Positions 1 through 7,237 are shown, counted from the first letter of the stretch. The stretch: 37,479 nt of DNA from Clostridia bacterium (GCA_017437005.1 JAFSBZ010000012.1:1-37479); one strand, 5' to 3'. Numbers and translations are program-made. The notes: generated by a model from the sequence alone, not told the origin.

Positions 1-528
1 CAGCGCCGCATACATTACAGGGTCTACAAATGCCACCATCTTTTCGTTTGTATAGCCGCTTGCAGCCTCCGCCTTATTAATACAATCAAGCATTTTTTCA
101 ACTGCGGTATCAGCCGCAAACACATCTACGTTGTCCTTTTCCTCGGCAACGCCATAAAGTGTTGAAAGCGCATACGCGTCAATCTCAGGATTAACCTTCG
201 TTCGTGTGTATTCACCAACCATTTTACCTACAAGTGACGATACACCGGTCTCATCCGCATCCTGTGCATCAATTGTCAACTGCTTGCTTCGCTCCTTTGT
301 AAGTGTGTAACTATTATATGTAAAGTTTGTACCGCCTTTAGAGTATCCGTTTTCTCTGCTGTAATCACCCAAACCATCAAAATCGATCTGTGGCATATTT
401 ACAGTTCTTGCACCGGTAAAGCGCGCCTTAAACTTACTGTCGGCCAAAAAGCCTGTCTTTGATTCCTGAACTATCATCTTATCAAGCTCGTGTGCATATT
501 TACTTGCACCATTAATTGTGTTTGTCAT
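1..528 (-). CDS. Phage major capsid protein (3' end outside window)
   Basis: Reading frame of 176 codons that runs off the left edge, so the C-terminal part is missing. The start is ATG at 528, with a GGAAGAGGAAAA ribosome site just upstream. The visible part starts MTNTINGASKYAHELDKM and continues through segments such as GARTVNMPQIDFDGLGDYSR and TLTKERSKQLTIDAQDADE, which is the style of N-terminal halves of tailed-phage capsid proteins in Firmicutes prophages. It follows a scaffold-like gene after a 27-bp gap and is the last visible gene of the leftward late operon. The family call rests on sequence style and on position after terminase and scaffold; an encapsulin-like or other capsid-fold protein is the alternative. 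Confidence 0.7.
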   Translation of the reverse strand, partial: MTNTINGASKYAHELDKMIVQESKTGFLADSKFKARFTGARTVNMPQIDFDGLGDYSRENGYSKGGTNFTYNSYTLTKERSKQLTIDAQDADETGVSSLVGKMVGEYTRTKVNPEIDAYALSTLYGVAEEKDNVDVFAADTAVEKMLDCINKAEAASGYTNEKMVAFVDPVMYAAL

Positions 529-555
529 TATTTTTCCTCTTCCTTTTCTTGTGTT

Positions 556-1374
556 TTACTTACTCCACAAGCCGGACAAAAAGCTCCTATCTGCCGAAGA
601 TGTAAAATCAGCCTCGGTATTCGACATTTTGCCAAGACTTGCAGCATCCGATGCCGCTTGTGTTTTCTTTTCAGCATCAATTTTTATTTTTTCTTTATGT
701 AAATAACACAGATACGCAGAGTACAAATCTCTTTTTCCCTGCACCGCATCCATAATCACCGAATCAGGAAGCGCGCTATATTCGGGCGCGTCAGGAAACT
801 GCTTTTTTAACTCTATATATTCATCCGCCAACCGTGAATTAATTTTTTCAATATTTTCTTGTTGCCTAACGGTATTTTCATTTTCGTTAATTATCTTCTT
901 ATACTCATCAGCCTGTTTTTCACGATATATCTCAATTCCTATGTCTACATTTTCATGTCCTTCACCATACAACTCTTCAAGATATTTTTTATAAGCCTTT
1001 TCAGGTGCCAAAACCAGTGTATCAACCATTGTGTTTAGGTCAGTTCCTTGTCTTTTTGCCAAATACTCAAGCTTATTCCTTAAAGCTTCTGTATGCATCC
1101 CTTTTTGTATAAAGTTAATTGCTTCTTCCCTCGTAAAATCTCGATTCTTGTGATTATACTGTACCGAAACAAACGGTTCCGAAACAGTATTTTCTGATAC
1201 CGACCTCTGTGCCATATGCGAATCGGTATCTCGTGCAACATCTCCTTGATAAGCCTCACTGTCATCTGGTGTAACGACCGTTATCTCATCATTTATAATG
1301 TTTTCTTCTTCGTCGAGTGCTTCGGGTATGGTATCCCTATCATCCCCACTTAGAATATTTTCCTTTTCTTCCAT
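556..1374 (-). CDS. Phage capsid scaffolding-like protein
   Basis: A 272-residue, highly charged protein. The first 60 residues are acidic and low-complexity (MEEKENILSGDDRD). The middle and C-terminal parts, about residues 85-235, are rich in Glu and Lys and look helical or coiled-coil (KQADEYKKIINENENTVR). It ends in a short hydrophobic tail (FLSGLWSK). No enzymatic motif is visible. Position directly before the capsid gene, high charge and predicted helices fit an internal scaffold that guides procapsid assembly; this is inferred, not read from a diagnostic motif. AAAGGAAG precedes the ATG. An alternative is another minor head protein. Confidence 0.6.
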   Translation of the reverse strand: MEEKENILSGDDRDTIPEALDEEENIINDEITVVTPDDSEAYQGDVARDTDSHMAQRSVSENTVSEPFVSVQYNHKNRDFTREEAINFIQKGMHTEALRNKLEYLAKRQGTDLNTMVDTLVLAPEKAYKKYLEELYGEGHENVDIGIEIYREKQADEYKKIINENENTVRQQENIEKINSRLADEYIELKKQFPDAPEYSALPDSVIMDAVQGKRDLYSAYLCYLHKEKIKIDAEKKTQAASDAASLGKMSNTEADFTSSADRSFLSGLWSK

Positions 1375-1422
1375 AATTTATTTCTTCCTTTCCCAATGGT
1401 AATGGGTAAAATAGTTTTCAAT

Positions 1423-1665
1423 TTATATGTTATCGCCTTCAGGCGCGCTCCCATCATATTCCAAAAATTTTTTCCATTCTTTTTTTGCTTTTCTTTCCTT
1501 TTCGCTTTCTTCACACCTATTATTATCGGCTTCTTTTCTCTTTAAAATCTTTTTGTCTTCCATCCTATATCCAATCAAAAAGCCTATTGTAAAAACTGCA
1601 AAAGCCATCAGTAAAAAAGCTATCGCAATAAAAATAATCATATTTAAAACAATAAAATTATCCAT
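1423..1665 (-). CDS. Small one-helix membrane protein of the phage late operon
   Basis: 80 residues. A single long hydrophobic helix (about residues 6-32, IIFIAIAFLLMAFAVFTIGF) is followed by a strongly charged tail with Lys/Glu runs and the ending FLEYDGSAPEGDNI. AAAGGAG lies 6 bases before the ATG, and the gene starts 12 bp after the large terminase stop, so it is co-transcribed. I do not recognise a named family. It occupies the slot where a portal gene normally lies, but it is far too small to be one. A holin role is possible from size and topology, but holins usually sit next to an endolysin, which is not seen here. Confidence 0.6.
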   Translation of the reverse strand: MDNFIVLNMIIFIAIAFLLMAFAVFTIGFLIGYRMEDKKILKRKEADNNRCEESEKERKAKKEWKKFLEYDGSAPEGDNI

Positions 1666-1677
1666 TATTTCTCCTTT

Positions 1678-3054
1678 TTATCTAAATCCTATATCATTTA
1701 TATTTAAACCGTGTTTTCGCCTGTAATATTCGTCATTTGTCATCTTTTGACGCGGCGCATTTGGATCCGCAGGCCTAAAATATTTAACGTCATAAAACGC
1801 ATATCTTAACGCATCCATCAAATGATTGTTTTTATCCATCGGCTCATTTAAGCCGTTTTCTCCACTGTCCTTTTTCCAACAATAGCTTGATAATTCAGCA
1901 AACACGTTTTTGCATTTCGGAGCAACTAATATTTTATATTCCTGAATTTGCGCAATACCGTTAAGTATTGAATCCTTTCCTTTAACCGAAGGAGTTATTC
2001 TCGAAATACCCAGCCTGCGTAAATCCTCGTTTGATTTTGGTTCAGCGCAATCCGCACGTATTCGTTCTTTTGCAAAGCCCTTTTGTTTTATCATCTCAGC
2101 AATATCGCTGTTAAGCATCCTTATTTCATAATGCTCATCATATATGTAAATTTCCTTTTTAATAGGATCAACTGCAAAAGCAATAAATGCCGTTGGGTCA
2201 TTTGTATATCCGTAATCCAATCCAAAAAAATGACGCATTCTCCAAAATTCTCTTACAGTCGGCTCACCATCAATGTTAATTATTAAATTTCCTTTTTTAT
2301 CAAACTTAAAATCAAGCAGTTCAAAATTCTCATATATAAGTCCGTCCGAGACTCCCCACTCACCCAATCCCGCAACTGCATACCTTCTGTAATTCGTTTC
2401 CTTCATTCGCTCAAATACTGCGCGATCGGTATCATCTAAAAATTCATTGCATAGATAATTTGTGGAATAAACATTCACCTCCGGTGACTTCTTATCAAAA
2501 AATCTTCTCTTAAGCCAATGATTTTCACTCCATGGATTAAATGTAAGTGTAGTTTGCTTAAACAAATTTGGCAAAATATTACCTCTTGGAACAGATAAAT
2601 CTAATTTTTCAAAATCATTTTCACTTTCTATTTCAAATGCTTCTTCAATCCATACCCAACACAAACTACCGTTAGAAACTGTAGTAGACGCAAGCTTAAG
2701 CACATCATCAAATCCTCTAAAAAGTATTCGTTGACCTGTCGGCTTATATACCATCTCCATTGGGGAGACTGTATTTTGCCATAAATGAGATACTCCAAGC
2801 TTTTGTTGCGCCCATTTTAATTGAGCAAAGGTACTGTCCCTGTGCGTGTTAAACACTGCCCGTACCACCAGTAAATTACTATCCGGATATTTCATAATTC
2901 TATATATTAGATTAAGCGCTGTCGTTGCGCTTTTTTTACTTCCCTTTCCACCCTTAAGTACCCTGTAACGACTTTTATCATACCAGAACTTACCATATCC
3001 CTTGCCAACAATATCAGGTAAATAACAAGTATTACGCTTCAATTCTATCCTCAC
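1678..3054 (-). CDS. terL: Phage terminase large subunit (PBSX-type)
   Basis: 458 residues. The ATPase half has a Walker A variant GGKGSKKS at 35-42, a Walker B VWIEEA at 134-139 and a coupling motif TFNP near 171-174. The RNase H-like nuclease half has candidate metal ligands in FFGLDYGYTNDPTAF (D280), RADCAEPKS (D335) and NHLMDALRYAF (D414). It powers DNA translocation into the procapsid and cuts concatemers. The start is GTG at 3054, inside the small terminase frame, giving a 23-bp overlap that suggests translational coupling. Length and motif order match the PBSX family, and no lesion is visible. Confidence 0.93.
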   Translation of the reverse strand: MRIELKRNTCYLPDIVGKGYGKFWYDKSRYRVLKGGKGSKKSATTALNLIYRIMKYPDSNLLVVRAVFNTHRDSTFAQLKWAQQKLGVSHLWQNTVSPMEMVYKPTGQRILFRGFDDVLKLASTTVSNGSLCWVWIEEAFEIESENDFEKLDLSVPRGNILPNLFKQTTLTFNPWSENHWLKRRFFDKKSPEVNVYSTNYLCNEFLDDTDRAVFERMKETNYRRYAVAGLGEWGVSDGLIYENFELLDFKFDKKGNLIINIDGEPTVREFWRMRHFFGLDYGYTNDPTAFIAFAVDPIKKEIYIYDEHYEIRMLNSDIAEMIKQKGFAKERIRADCAEPKSNEDLRRLGISRITPSVKGKDSILNGIAQIQEYKILVAPKCKNVFAELSSYCWKKDSGENGLNEPMDKNNHLMDALRYAFYDVKYFRPADPNAPRQKMTNDEYYRRKHGLNINDIGFR

Positions 3055-3391
3055 CCGATATAAAAACTACACCGCTTGATTCTATTTTTTTGCTTTGTAG
3101 ATTTTTTAAATCAAAAAATAACTTAAGTGCCTGAGGGCTCCCCTTTTTAGCTGTATCAATTATCGCCTTCCATATTTCAAAAAGCTCAGCTTCCGTGTAT
3201 TTATCAATCAAAAAATTGATATATTGTTTAAATTCCTTTTTGTCATACCATCTATAAAAAGTCGAGCGTGATATACTTAGCTCTTCACACAATTTGCTGA
3301 TGTTGCCGTCAAAATCCGAACTAATCATCCTTTCGGCGCATTTTTTCATTTTTGCTGATAAAAGCGTTTGCTTTTTATTATCCTTTTTCAT
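3032..3391 (-). CDS. terS: Phage terminase small subunit
   Basis: 119 residues from the ATG at 3391, which has GGGAGG 7 bases upstream; a longer frame to 3430 lacks a ribosome site. An N-terminal helix-turn-helix is visible around residues 25-50 (ISKLCEELSISRSTFYRWYD), typical of small terminases that recognise the phage packaging site. The C-terminal part (FEIWKAIIDTAKKGSPQALKLFF) would form the oligomerising helices. Its 3' end overlaps the large terminase by 23 bp. It follows the ArpU-like gene after a gap holding direct repeats and a possible late promoter. TetR/XRE-like annotation is a possible misreading, but the position favours terminase. Confidence 0.85.
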   Translation of the reverse strand: MKKDNKKQTLLSAKMKKCAERMISSDFDGNISKLCEELSISRSTFYRWYDKKEFKQYINFLIDKYTEAELFEIWKAIIDTAKKGSPQALKLFFDLKNLQSKKIESSGVVFISGEDRIEA

Positions 3392-3436
3392 TGTATGTAC
3401 CTCCCAAAAATTTAAAATCTTTTTTACCACGTTGAT

Positions 3437-3473
3437 ATCTTAGCACGCTTTTTACTGACATTCACTGACATCT
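3437..3473 (-). promoter_or_regulatory. Putative phage late promoter with TGTCAGT direct repeats
   Basis: Read on the minus strand, two copies of TGTCAGT lie exactly 10 bp apart (3454-3473), followed by a possible -10 element TAAGAT (3437-3442) and about 40 bases of leader to the terS start. No good -35 is present, as expected for an activator-dependent promoter. The repeats overlap the stop codon of the ArpU-like regulator, their plausible activator. The activator assignment is inference. Confidence 0.4.
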
Positions 3474-3915
3474 AAATATCCTGTAAATTAATAAGCGCCT
3501 TTTTATATATTCTAAAGATTTGACGTTCACTATAACAAAGTATCTGCGAAATTTCCGCAAACCCAAATCTTGTCCTATCACCGTATTCATCAATCTCGCC
3601 TAAATACAATAATCTCAACAATCTTTGTTGCGTTAAATCTTCAAGTGAATTTATCGCTCGCTCTATTCTTATTCTCAAATCACAAAACTGCTCCAATTCC
3701 TTTTTTATTAATTTGTCCCAGTCAATCGCGCGCTTTTCTGCGGTTATTTCAACAACCGAGCCTTTATCACGACTTCCTTTGATTTTTTCCTCAAATTCAG
3801 GACTTTGATATTCATCACATCTTCTGCTGCTTTCTTTAGCGCGGCGAAGCTGTTCAATACGGTCTTCTATTTCTCCGTACTTTCTTAACAACTGCTTTTT
3901 TTCCTCTATTGTCAA
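3472..3915 (-). CDS. ArpU/sigma-like phage late transcription regulator
   Basis: 147 residues from a TTG at 3915, which has AGGAGG 10 bases upstream; the upstream ATG at 4002 has no such site. The N-terminal half is a charged coiled coil (EEKKQLLRKYGEIEDRIEQL). The C-terminal half has a sigma-70 region-4-like helix-turn-helix (FAEISQILCYSERQIFRIYKKALINL). This layout and position just before terS match ArpU/RinA-type phage regulators that switch on late genes. The start overlaps the preceding gene by 62 bp. It may act on the TGTCAGT repeats at its own 3' end. It has little chance of being a full sigma factor because region 2 is absent. Confidence 0.75.
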   Translation of the reverse strand: MTIEEKKQLLRKYGEIEDRIEQLRRAKESSRRCDEYQSPEFEEKIKGSRDKGSVVEITAEKRAIDWDKLIKKELEQFCDLRIRIERAINSLEDLTQQRLLRLLYLGEIDEYGDRTRFGFAEISQILCYSERQIFRIYKKALINLQDI

Positions 3916-4126
3916 CTTCCCTTTTCCTCCTACCAATCGTATCCAACAACAACACAAATTGACCATATGATTTATATGTATTATGTCTTTCGTTATAATC
4001 ACTGCGAAATTTTTCTACAATGGTTATATTCTTACTTTTCTTTGCCCTCAGCAAATAAAGACACTCTTCACACAAACCGTATTTTATGGCCTTTTCTCCG
4101 CAAATACAAAAATCTATACTCTTCAT
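3854..4126 (-). CDS. Small zinc-finger phage protein
   Basis: 90 residues. A compact cysteine cluster near the N-terminus (CICGEKAIKYGLCEEC, residues 7-22) should bind one zinc. The C-terminus is strongly basic (KKAVVKKVRRNRRPY), which suggests nucleic-acid binding. The start ATGA overlaps the stop of the upstream gene, and the 3' end overlaps the ArpU-like gene by 62 bp, so the three are translationally linked. No named family recognised; such tiny zinc-finger genes are common in the early-to-late junction of Firmicutes prophages. Confidence 0.6.
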   Translation of the reverse strand: MKSIDFCICGEKAIKYGLCEECLYLLRAKKSKNITIVEKFRSDYNERHNTYKSYGQFVLLLDTIGRRKREVDNRGKKAVVKKVRRNRRPY

Positions 4127-4530
4127 AATCCACCCTTTAAATACATAAAAATTTTTTCCATTTCGGCATCATTATCCATCTTTAAAATTCTTTTTTGTAA
4201 ATCAATATCCAAAAAATCAAACATCTCAACAATCAGTTCTACCGCCATTTCCAAGCTATCCGATAAATCTCTGTTTAAAATTTTATTTCCAAATACAGCT
4301 GTCAAACTTTCGTATAACCTGTTAAGCTTCATAATTATCGGCAACAACCTTTCGGCAACCTCCTGTTTTTCAATAAAACAATCAAATTTAAAATAATCAT
4401 CACCGTTACATTCGGGGCATATAGCCACCCTTTCATATGGCGGTTGGTCAAAACCGTGCCTTTCCTCATAAATTTTTAATTCATCAAAATATCGTCTACA
4501 CTTTTTACAAAAAAACTTCTCACTTCTCAT
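4123..4530 (-). CDS. Hypothetical phage protein with zinc ribbon
   Basis: 135 residues from the ATG at 4530 (MRSEKFFCKKCRRYF), with GGGGA about 11 bases upstream. A start at 4548 is possible but has no ribosome site. Cys pairs CKKC and CPEC, about 35 residues apart, form a treble-clef or zinc-ribbon site. The C-terminal half is acidic and helical with a run of Leu/Ile heptads (LSDSLEMAVELIVEMFDFLDIDLQKRI). It overlaps the previous gene by 11 bp and the next by 4 bp, so it is part of a tight operon. Function unknown; regulation or adaptor roles are equally possible. Confidence 0.6.
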   Translation of the reverse strand: MRSEKFFCKKCRRYFDELKIYEERHGFDQPPYERVAICPECNGDDYFKFDCFIEKQEVAERLLPIIMKLNRLYESLTAVFGNKILNRDLSDSLEMAVELIVEMFDFLDIDLQKRILKMDNDAEMEKIFMYLKGGL

Positions 4531-4747
4531 CAATATCAAATTCCCCATGCTTGAGCTTTAAAACAAAATTTTCTTTGGTTAATTTCTTAACCTTCTCATT
4601 ATTCGCCAATAATAAATCTTCAAGAATAAATCCACGTTTATCTGATAAAACAGCGTATATAACACAACCAATCGAAATAAGCAACATTAATATAACCATT
4701 ATTAATACCAGATAAAAACCTAATCCTTCTAAAACAATATAATTCAT
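4520..4747 (-). CDS. Small membrane protein, first gene of the prophage lytic operon
   Basis: 75 residues from the ATG at 4747, which has AAGGAGGATTGT directly upstream; the longer frame to 4861 would start inside the operator region and is rejected. One transmembrane helix (about residues 9-32, FYLVLIMVILMLLISIGCVIY) is followed by a cytoplasmic charged tail (NNEKVKKLTKENFVLKLKHGE), probably a short coiled coil. It is the first gene expressed from the leftward promoter, where Cro or early regulators are usually found; no DNA-binding domain is visible here. Function not recognised. Confidence 0.6.
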   Translation of the reverse strand: MNYIVLEGLGFYLVLIMVILMLLISIGCVIYAVLSDKRGFILEDLLLANNEKVKKLTKENFVLKLKHGEFDIDEK

Positions 4748-4759
4748 ACAATCCTCCTT

Positions 4760-4778
4760 TGTATCTATTAAAGATACA
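4760..4778. promoter_or_regulatory. Prophage repressor operator (downstream copy)
   Basis: Perfect dyad TGTATC-TATTAAA-GATACA (TGTATC-N7-GATACA), 19 bp; the arms extend to 7 bp. It lies in the leader of the leftward operon, 12 bp upstream of the first start codon, and touches its AAGGAGG ribosome site. The same 6-7-6 design recurs at 4830 and 7297. Binding by the 4972-5586 repressor is inferred. Confidence 0.65.
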
Positions 4779-4829
4779 CATACAGCAAAAAAATATATTT
4801 TCACCTCTTTGTCCTTGAAATTTTGGTAA

Positions 4830-4848
4830 TGTATCTTTTTTCGATACA
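4830..4848. promoter_or_regulatory. Prophage repressor operator at the leftward start site
   Basis: Dyad TGTATC-TTTTTTC-GATACA, 19 bp, centred at the expected transcription start of the leftward promoter (4852-4880), so binding would block initiation. Degenerate half sites follow at 4887-4892 (TGTATC) and 4941-4946 (GATACA, overlapping the repressor's own -10). This is the layout expected of a lysogeny switch. Confidence 0.7.
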
Positions 4849-4851
4849 ACG

Positions 4852-4880
4852 ATGATAACACCTTTTCTCTGATTTGTCAA
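4852..4880 (-). promoter_or_regulatory. Leftward (lytic operon) sigma-A promoter
   Basis: On the minus strand, -35 TTGACA (4875-4880) and -10 TATCAT (4852-4857) are separated by 17 bp, with a TG extended -10. Predicted start is near 4845, within the operator at 4830-4848. It would drive the small membrane protein through to the late regulator. Confidence 0.75.
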
Positions 4881-4919
4881 GTGTTTTGTATCTAATTTTT
4901 CTAATTTTAAAATTTACGC

Positions 4920-4948
4920 TTGACTTTTTGCTCTTTTTGAGATACAAT
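4920..4948 (+). promoter_or_regulatory. Repressor maintenance promoter
   Basis: -35 TTGACT (4920-4925), 17-bp spacer, -10 TACAAT (4943-4948). The -10 overlaps a GATACA operator half site, suggesting autoregulation. The predicted start leaves only about 17 bases of leader before the ATG at 4972, and it rules out the longer frame beginning at 4948. Confidence 0.75.
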
Positions 4949-4971
4949 TGTTGCAGAAAGGATTTGATCTT

Positions 4972-5586
4972 ATGAATATAGGAGCACGCATAAAAAAACT
5001 ACGTACCGAACACGGCTTTTCTCAAGAAGAACTCGGCGCTATGCTTGGTGTACAACGCGCCGCCGTTCAAAAGTGGGAATGTGGCGCTGTCAAAAATCTA
5101 AAACGCGAAACCATTAAAAAACTTTCCGAGATTTTTAATGTCCCCCCCTCTTCTTTTATTGATGAAGACTATTCATCATATAATAATATAATTTCATTTC
5201 CAAAAATGAACCGCATTCCGCTTATCGGAACCATTGCCTGCGGCACTCCCGTACTTGCTACCGAAAATCTTGATGGCGAAGTCACCGTCCCCGAGGATAT
5301 TAATGCCGATTTCGCGCTACGCTGCAAGGGCGACAGTATGATCGATGCCCGTATTCATAACGGCGACATTGTCTATATTCGTCAACAACCTACTGTCGAA
5401 AACGGCGAAATTGCCGCCGTGCTCATTGATGAAGAAGCAACACTAAAGCGTGTTTATATATCTAATAACACAATAACATTGGTTGCCTGCAACTCAAAAT
5501 ATCAACCTTTTGTGTATACAGGCGAACAACTCAACCAAATCCGCATCCTCGGCAAAGCCGTCGGCTTTACCAGCACAATAAATTAA
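4972..5586 (+). CDS. CI-like prophage repressor, HTH plus S24 self-cleaving domain
   Basis: 204 residues from the ATG at 4972. Residues 4-60 form an XRE helix-turn-helix (GFSQEELGAMLGVQRAAVQKW). The C-terminal half is a LexA/S24 peptidase: cleavage site Cys90-Gly91 in GTIACGTP, nucleophile Ser122 in CKGDSMID, and general-base Lys159 in EATLKRV. It should hold the prophage silent and self-cleave when RecA filaments form after DNA damage. It faces the lytic operon across a two-promoter, multi-operator region and probably binds TGTATC-N7-GATACA sites, including one at 7297. No integrase follows it, unlike many prophages. All catalytic residues are intact, so induction looks possible. Confidence 0.92.
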   Translation: MNIGARIKKLRTEHGFSQEELGAMLGVQRAAVQKWECGAVKNLKRETIKKLSEIFNVPPSSFIDEDYSSYNNIISFPKMNRIPLIGTIACGTPVLATENLDGEVTVPEDINADFALRCKGDSMIDARIHNGDIVYIRQQPTVENGEIAAVLIDEEATLKRVYISNNTITLVACNSKYQPFVYTGEQLNQIRILGKAVGFTSTIN

Positions 5587-5619
5587 AGGTTGACGACTAT
5601 TGACCGCCAACCTTTAATT
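5581..5619. repeat. 12-bp inverted repeat at the repressor stop codon
   Basis: AATTAAAGGTTG (5581-5592) and CAACCTTTAATT (5608-5619) are perfect inverted arms around a 15-bp loop. The left arm contains the repressor stop codon. It probably forms the first hairpin of a two-part termination zone. Confidence 0.55.
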
Positions 5620-5620
5620 T

Positions 5621-5656
5621 GTAGGGAACGACCTATGTGTCGTTCCTTTTTATTAT
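5621..5656 (+). terminator. Terminator formed by a dispersed palindromic repeat
   Basis: Hairpin GGAACGAC-N6-GTCGTTCC (5625-5646) followed by a T-rich run. With its flank GTAGG it matches 24 of 26 bases of an inverted copy at 28314-28339, so this is a mobile or dispersed repeat used here as the repressor gene's terminator. Confidence 0.75.
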
Positions 5657-5665
5657 TTTTTTAAT

Positions 5666-5869
5666 TTATTCAGCATCTTCAATTCTTGACAACAGTTCAT
5701 TCTGTTCTTCAAGATGCTCTTCGCACAGATATCCACTACCAAGCAAACTCTCATGTTCGCTATCCATTTTAGTTTTTTTGTCGCAGCCTTCATAAGTACA
5801 TTTCACTTCACATCCACAAAGTGAAAATGCAAGCAAGCAAACCAACAAAATAGCCATTATCCTTTTCAT
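5666..5869 (-). CDS. Small cysteine-rich lipoprotein
   Basis: 67 residues. A lipoprotein signal peptide (MKRIMAILLVCLLAFSLCGC) places the lipidated Cys at residue 20. The mature part carries three further Cys and a His (KCTYEGCDKK ... LCEEH), a pattern like a tiny zinc site, and an acidic tail. GGTGGTGAG precedes the ATG. It is the first gene after the prophage repressor, where temperate phages of Firmicutes often carry lipoproteins or membrane proteins for superinfection exclusion. That role is inferred only from size, export signal and position. Confidence 0.6.
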   Translation of the reverse strand: MKRIMAILLVCLLAFSLCGCEVKCTYEGCDKKTKMDSEHESLLGSGYLCEEHLEEQNELLSRIEDAE

Positions 5870-5909
5870 TTTCTCACCACCTTAAAGCATTATAATATAA
5901 ATTTCTAAA

Positions 5910-6410
5910 TTATTTATTATTTTTCTTAGCACTCTTATATGCTATAAATGCACCGCCAATAATTAAACCAACTTCAAACAATACTGTTGCTATACTTGAT
6001 ATGTCTGCCCCATTAGTCGACATCTTCTCAAACATACCGTTTTGTGTACCACCGTACATGGCAATAAATCCAAATACAATCATTATAAAACCACCAATAA
6101 TGCCTTTGCTAATTGTTGTTTTTTTTGTATTTTCTGTGTTTGAAGTATTACTTACTACCTGTTGTGATACGTGCGGTTGTTGTGTATTTGCCACAGCTTG
6201 CTTTGTTTCTATCGCCGTACCACATTCACTACAAAACTTAACACCATCTTTAAGCTCAACACCACAATTTTTGCAAAGCTTTGGCTGTATCTCTTGCTCT
6301 ACAATCTTAGTATCTTGTGTTTCAGGTTGTGATATTTCTTGTGCCATTCCGCAATTACTGCAAAACTTTGTACCTTCTGAAATTTGATTTCCACAATTCC
6401 TACAAAACAT
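5910..6410 (-). CDS. Double zinc-ribbon membrane protein
   Basis: 166 residues. Two zinc ribbons occupy the N-terminal half (FCRNCG..FCSNCG and LCKNCG..FCSECG). A Thr/Ser/Gln-rich linker follows, then two transmembrane helices (about residues 102-122, KGIIGGFIMIVFGFIAMYGG, and 141-161). It is 14 bp downstream of a related zinc-ribbon gene in the same operon. The zinc ribbons should face the cytoplasm. Proteins of this design are widespread in Clostridia but lack a defined role. The neighbouring promoter and operators suggest it belongs to a repressible cargo operon near the prophage. Confidence 0.7.
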   Translation of the reverse strand: MFCRNCGNQISEGTKFCSNCGMAQEISQPETQDTKIVEQEIQPKLCKNCGVELKDGVKFCSECGTAIETKQAVANTQQPHVSQQVVSNTSNTENTKKTTISKGIIGGFIMIVFGFIAMYGGTQNGMFEKMSTNGADISSIATVLFEVGLIIGGAFIAYKSAKKNNK

Positions 6411-6424
6411 AATCCTTAACTCCT

Positions 6425-7180
6425 TTACTTCTTAACCGAGCCACCATCTATCATACGTTTCTCTGTTTCAGACATCGAAATTGGTGCGTTATTTTCTAAA
6501 AAGCCAACACTATACAATTTTGAATAATTTTGCGCCAAATCAATATTTTTAAACTCAATTGTGTATGAAAAATAGTTGAGGCTCATATTGTAATTAACAG
6601 TACAAAAATCAAGCGCCTCATACTTTGCAAGCTCAGCTTTAGCCGAACTTTCCAATAACGACTTTTCCGTATCCGTCAGATTTTGAATTGGAACATATAC
6701 AGTTGAATAAATTCTTTTAACCAAGTCACCTTCATAACCATAGTCACCGCAATAAATCGTACCATCAACGTTTTTTTGAGCAAAACTCATAGTATCCATA
6801 TTAAAGAACGGTGGCATACGTACAATATTGGCACCCTCAAGTATCGCATCGTAAGCTGGATTTGATACATTGCTCTGGCTCGTTATTGTCTGTCCTCCCA
6901 GATTGTTTTTTTCCGGCTCATCATTGGCATAAGACGGAGCAATTACAAATTTTCCAACCAAGGATCCTGCAATTAGCGCTATAACAACAATCAAAATTCT
7001 AACTGACATAGCAGAAGATTTTTTTGTTGTTGGCTTCGTTTCTTTTTTTTGCGCATCAGTATTTGAATAAACGTTATTTGGATTATCATTTATTTGAGCG
7101 CTTACACCTTGTTGCGCACCACATTCATCGCAAAACTTTGCATTTTCATCTAACTGTTTTCCGCAATTTCCACAAAACAT
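6425..7180 (-). CDS. Zinc-ribbon membrane protein with extracellular domain
   Basis: 251 residues. One N-terminal zinc ribbon (FCGNCG ... FCDECG, residues 2-21) and a polar linker lead to one transmembrane helix (about residues 60-80, ILIVVIALIAGSLVGKFV). About 165 residues outside the membrane have no recognised enzyme motif. A signal for secretion is absent, so the topology is N-in, C-out. It is the first gene of a two-gene operon driven by a consensus promoter at 7237-7265 and flanked by operators. Its family is uncharacterised; the layout recalls membrane-anchored exclusion or envelope-sensing proteins, but nothing in the sequence proves that. Confidence 0.65.
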   Translation of the reverse strand: MFCGNCGKQLDENAKFCDECGAQQGVSAQINDNPNNVYSNTDAQKKETKPTTKKSSAMSVRILIVVIALIAGSLVGKFVIAPSYANDEPEKNNLGGQTITSQSNVSNPAYDAILEGANIVRMPPFFNMDTMSFAQKNVDGTIYCGDYGYEGDLVKRIYSTVYVPIQNLTDTEKSLLESSAKAELAKYEALDFCTVNYNMSLNYFSYTIEFKNIDLAQNYSKLYSVGFLENNAPISMSETEKRMIDGGSVKK

Positions 7181-7218
7181 AAATTATTTCTCCTTAAAAT
7201 TAAATTTTAATCACGTAA

Positions 7219-7237
7219 TGTTAGGTTATACCTAACA
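7219..7237. promoter_or_regulatory. Operator, TGTTAG-N7-CTAACA
   Basis: TGTTAG-GTTATAC-CTAACA, 19 bp; the dyad extends to 10-bp arms (7217-7239). It overlaps the -10 edge and predicted start of the zinc-ribbon promoter, so a bound protein would repress it. The likely ligand is the HTH protein encoded at 7338; this is inferred from adjacency. Confidence 0.65.

Noticed and set aside
1427-1726. 99-codon plus-strand frame rich in Ser, Phe and Ile
   Set aside because: Antisense shadow of the small membrane protein gene, low complexity, no ribosome site.
3032-3430. Longer start for the small terminase at 3430
   Set aside because: The ATG at 3391 has GGGAGG 7 bases upstream, whereas 3430 has no ribosome site and lies downstream of only a weak -10-like element.
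4520-4861. 113-residue version of the small membrane protein
   Set aside because: It would begin within the promoter/operator region; the ATG at 4747 has AAGGAGG directly upstream.
4638-4880. 80-codon frame on the minus strand over the operator region
   Set aside because: It overlaps the operators and promoter, has no ribosome site, and its translation is a frame-shifted shadow of the membrane protein.
4948-4971. Upstream TTG start of the prophage repressor
   Set aside because: It coincides with the -10 and lies before the predicted transcription start.
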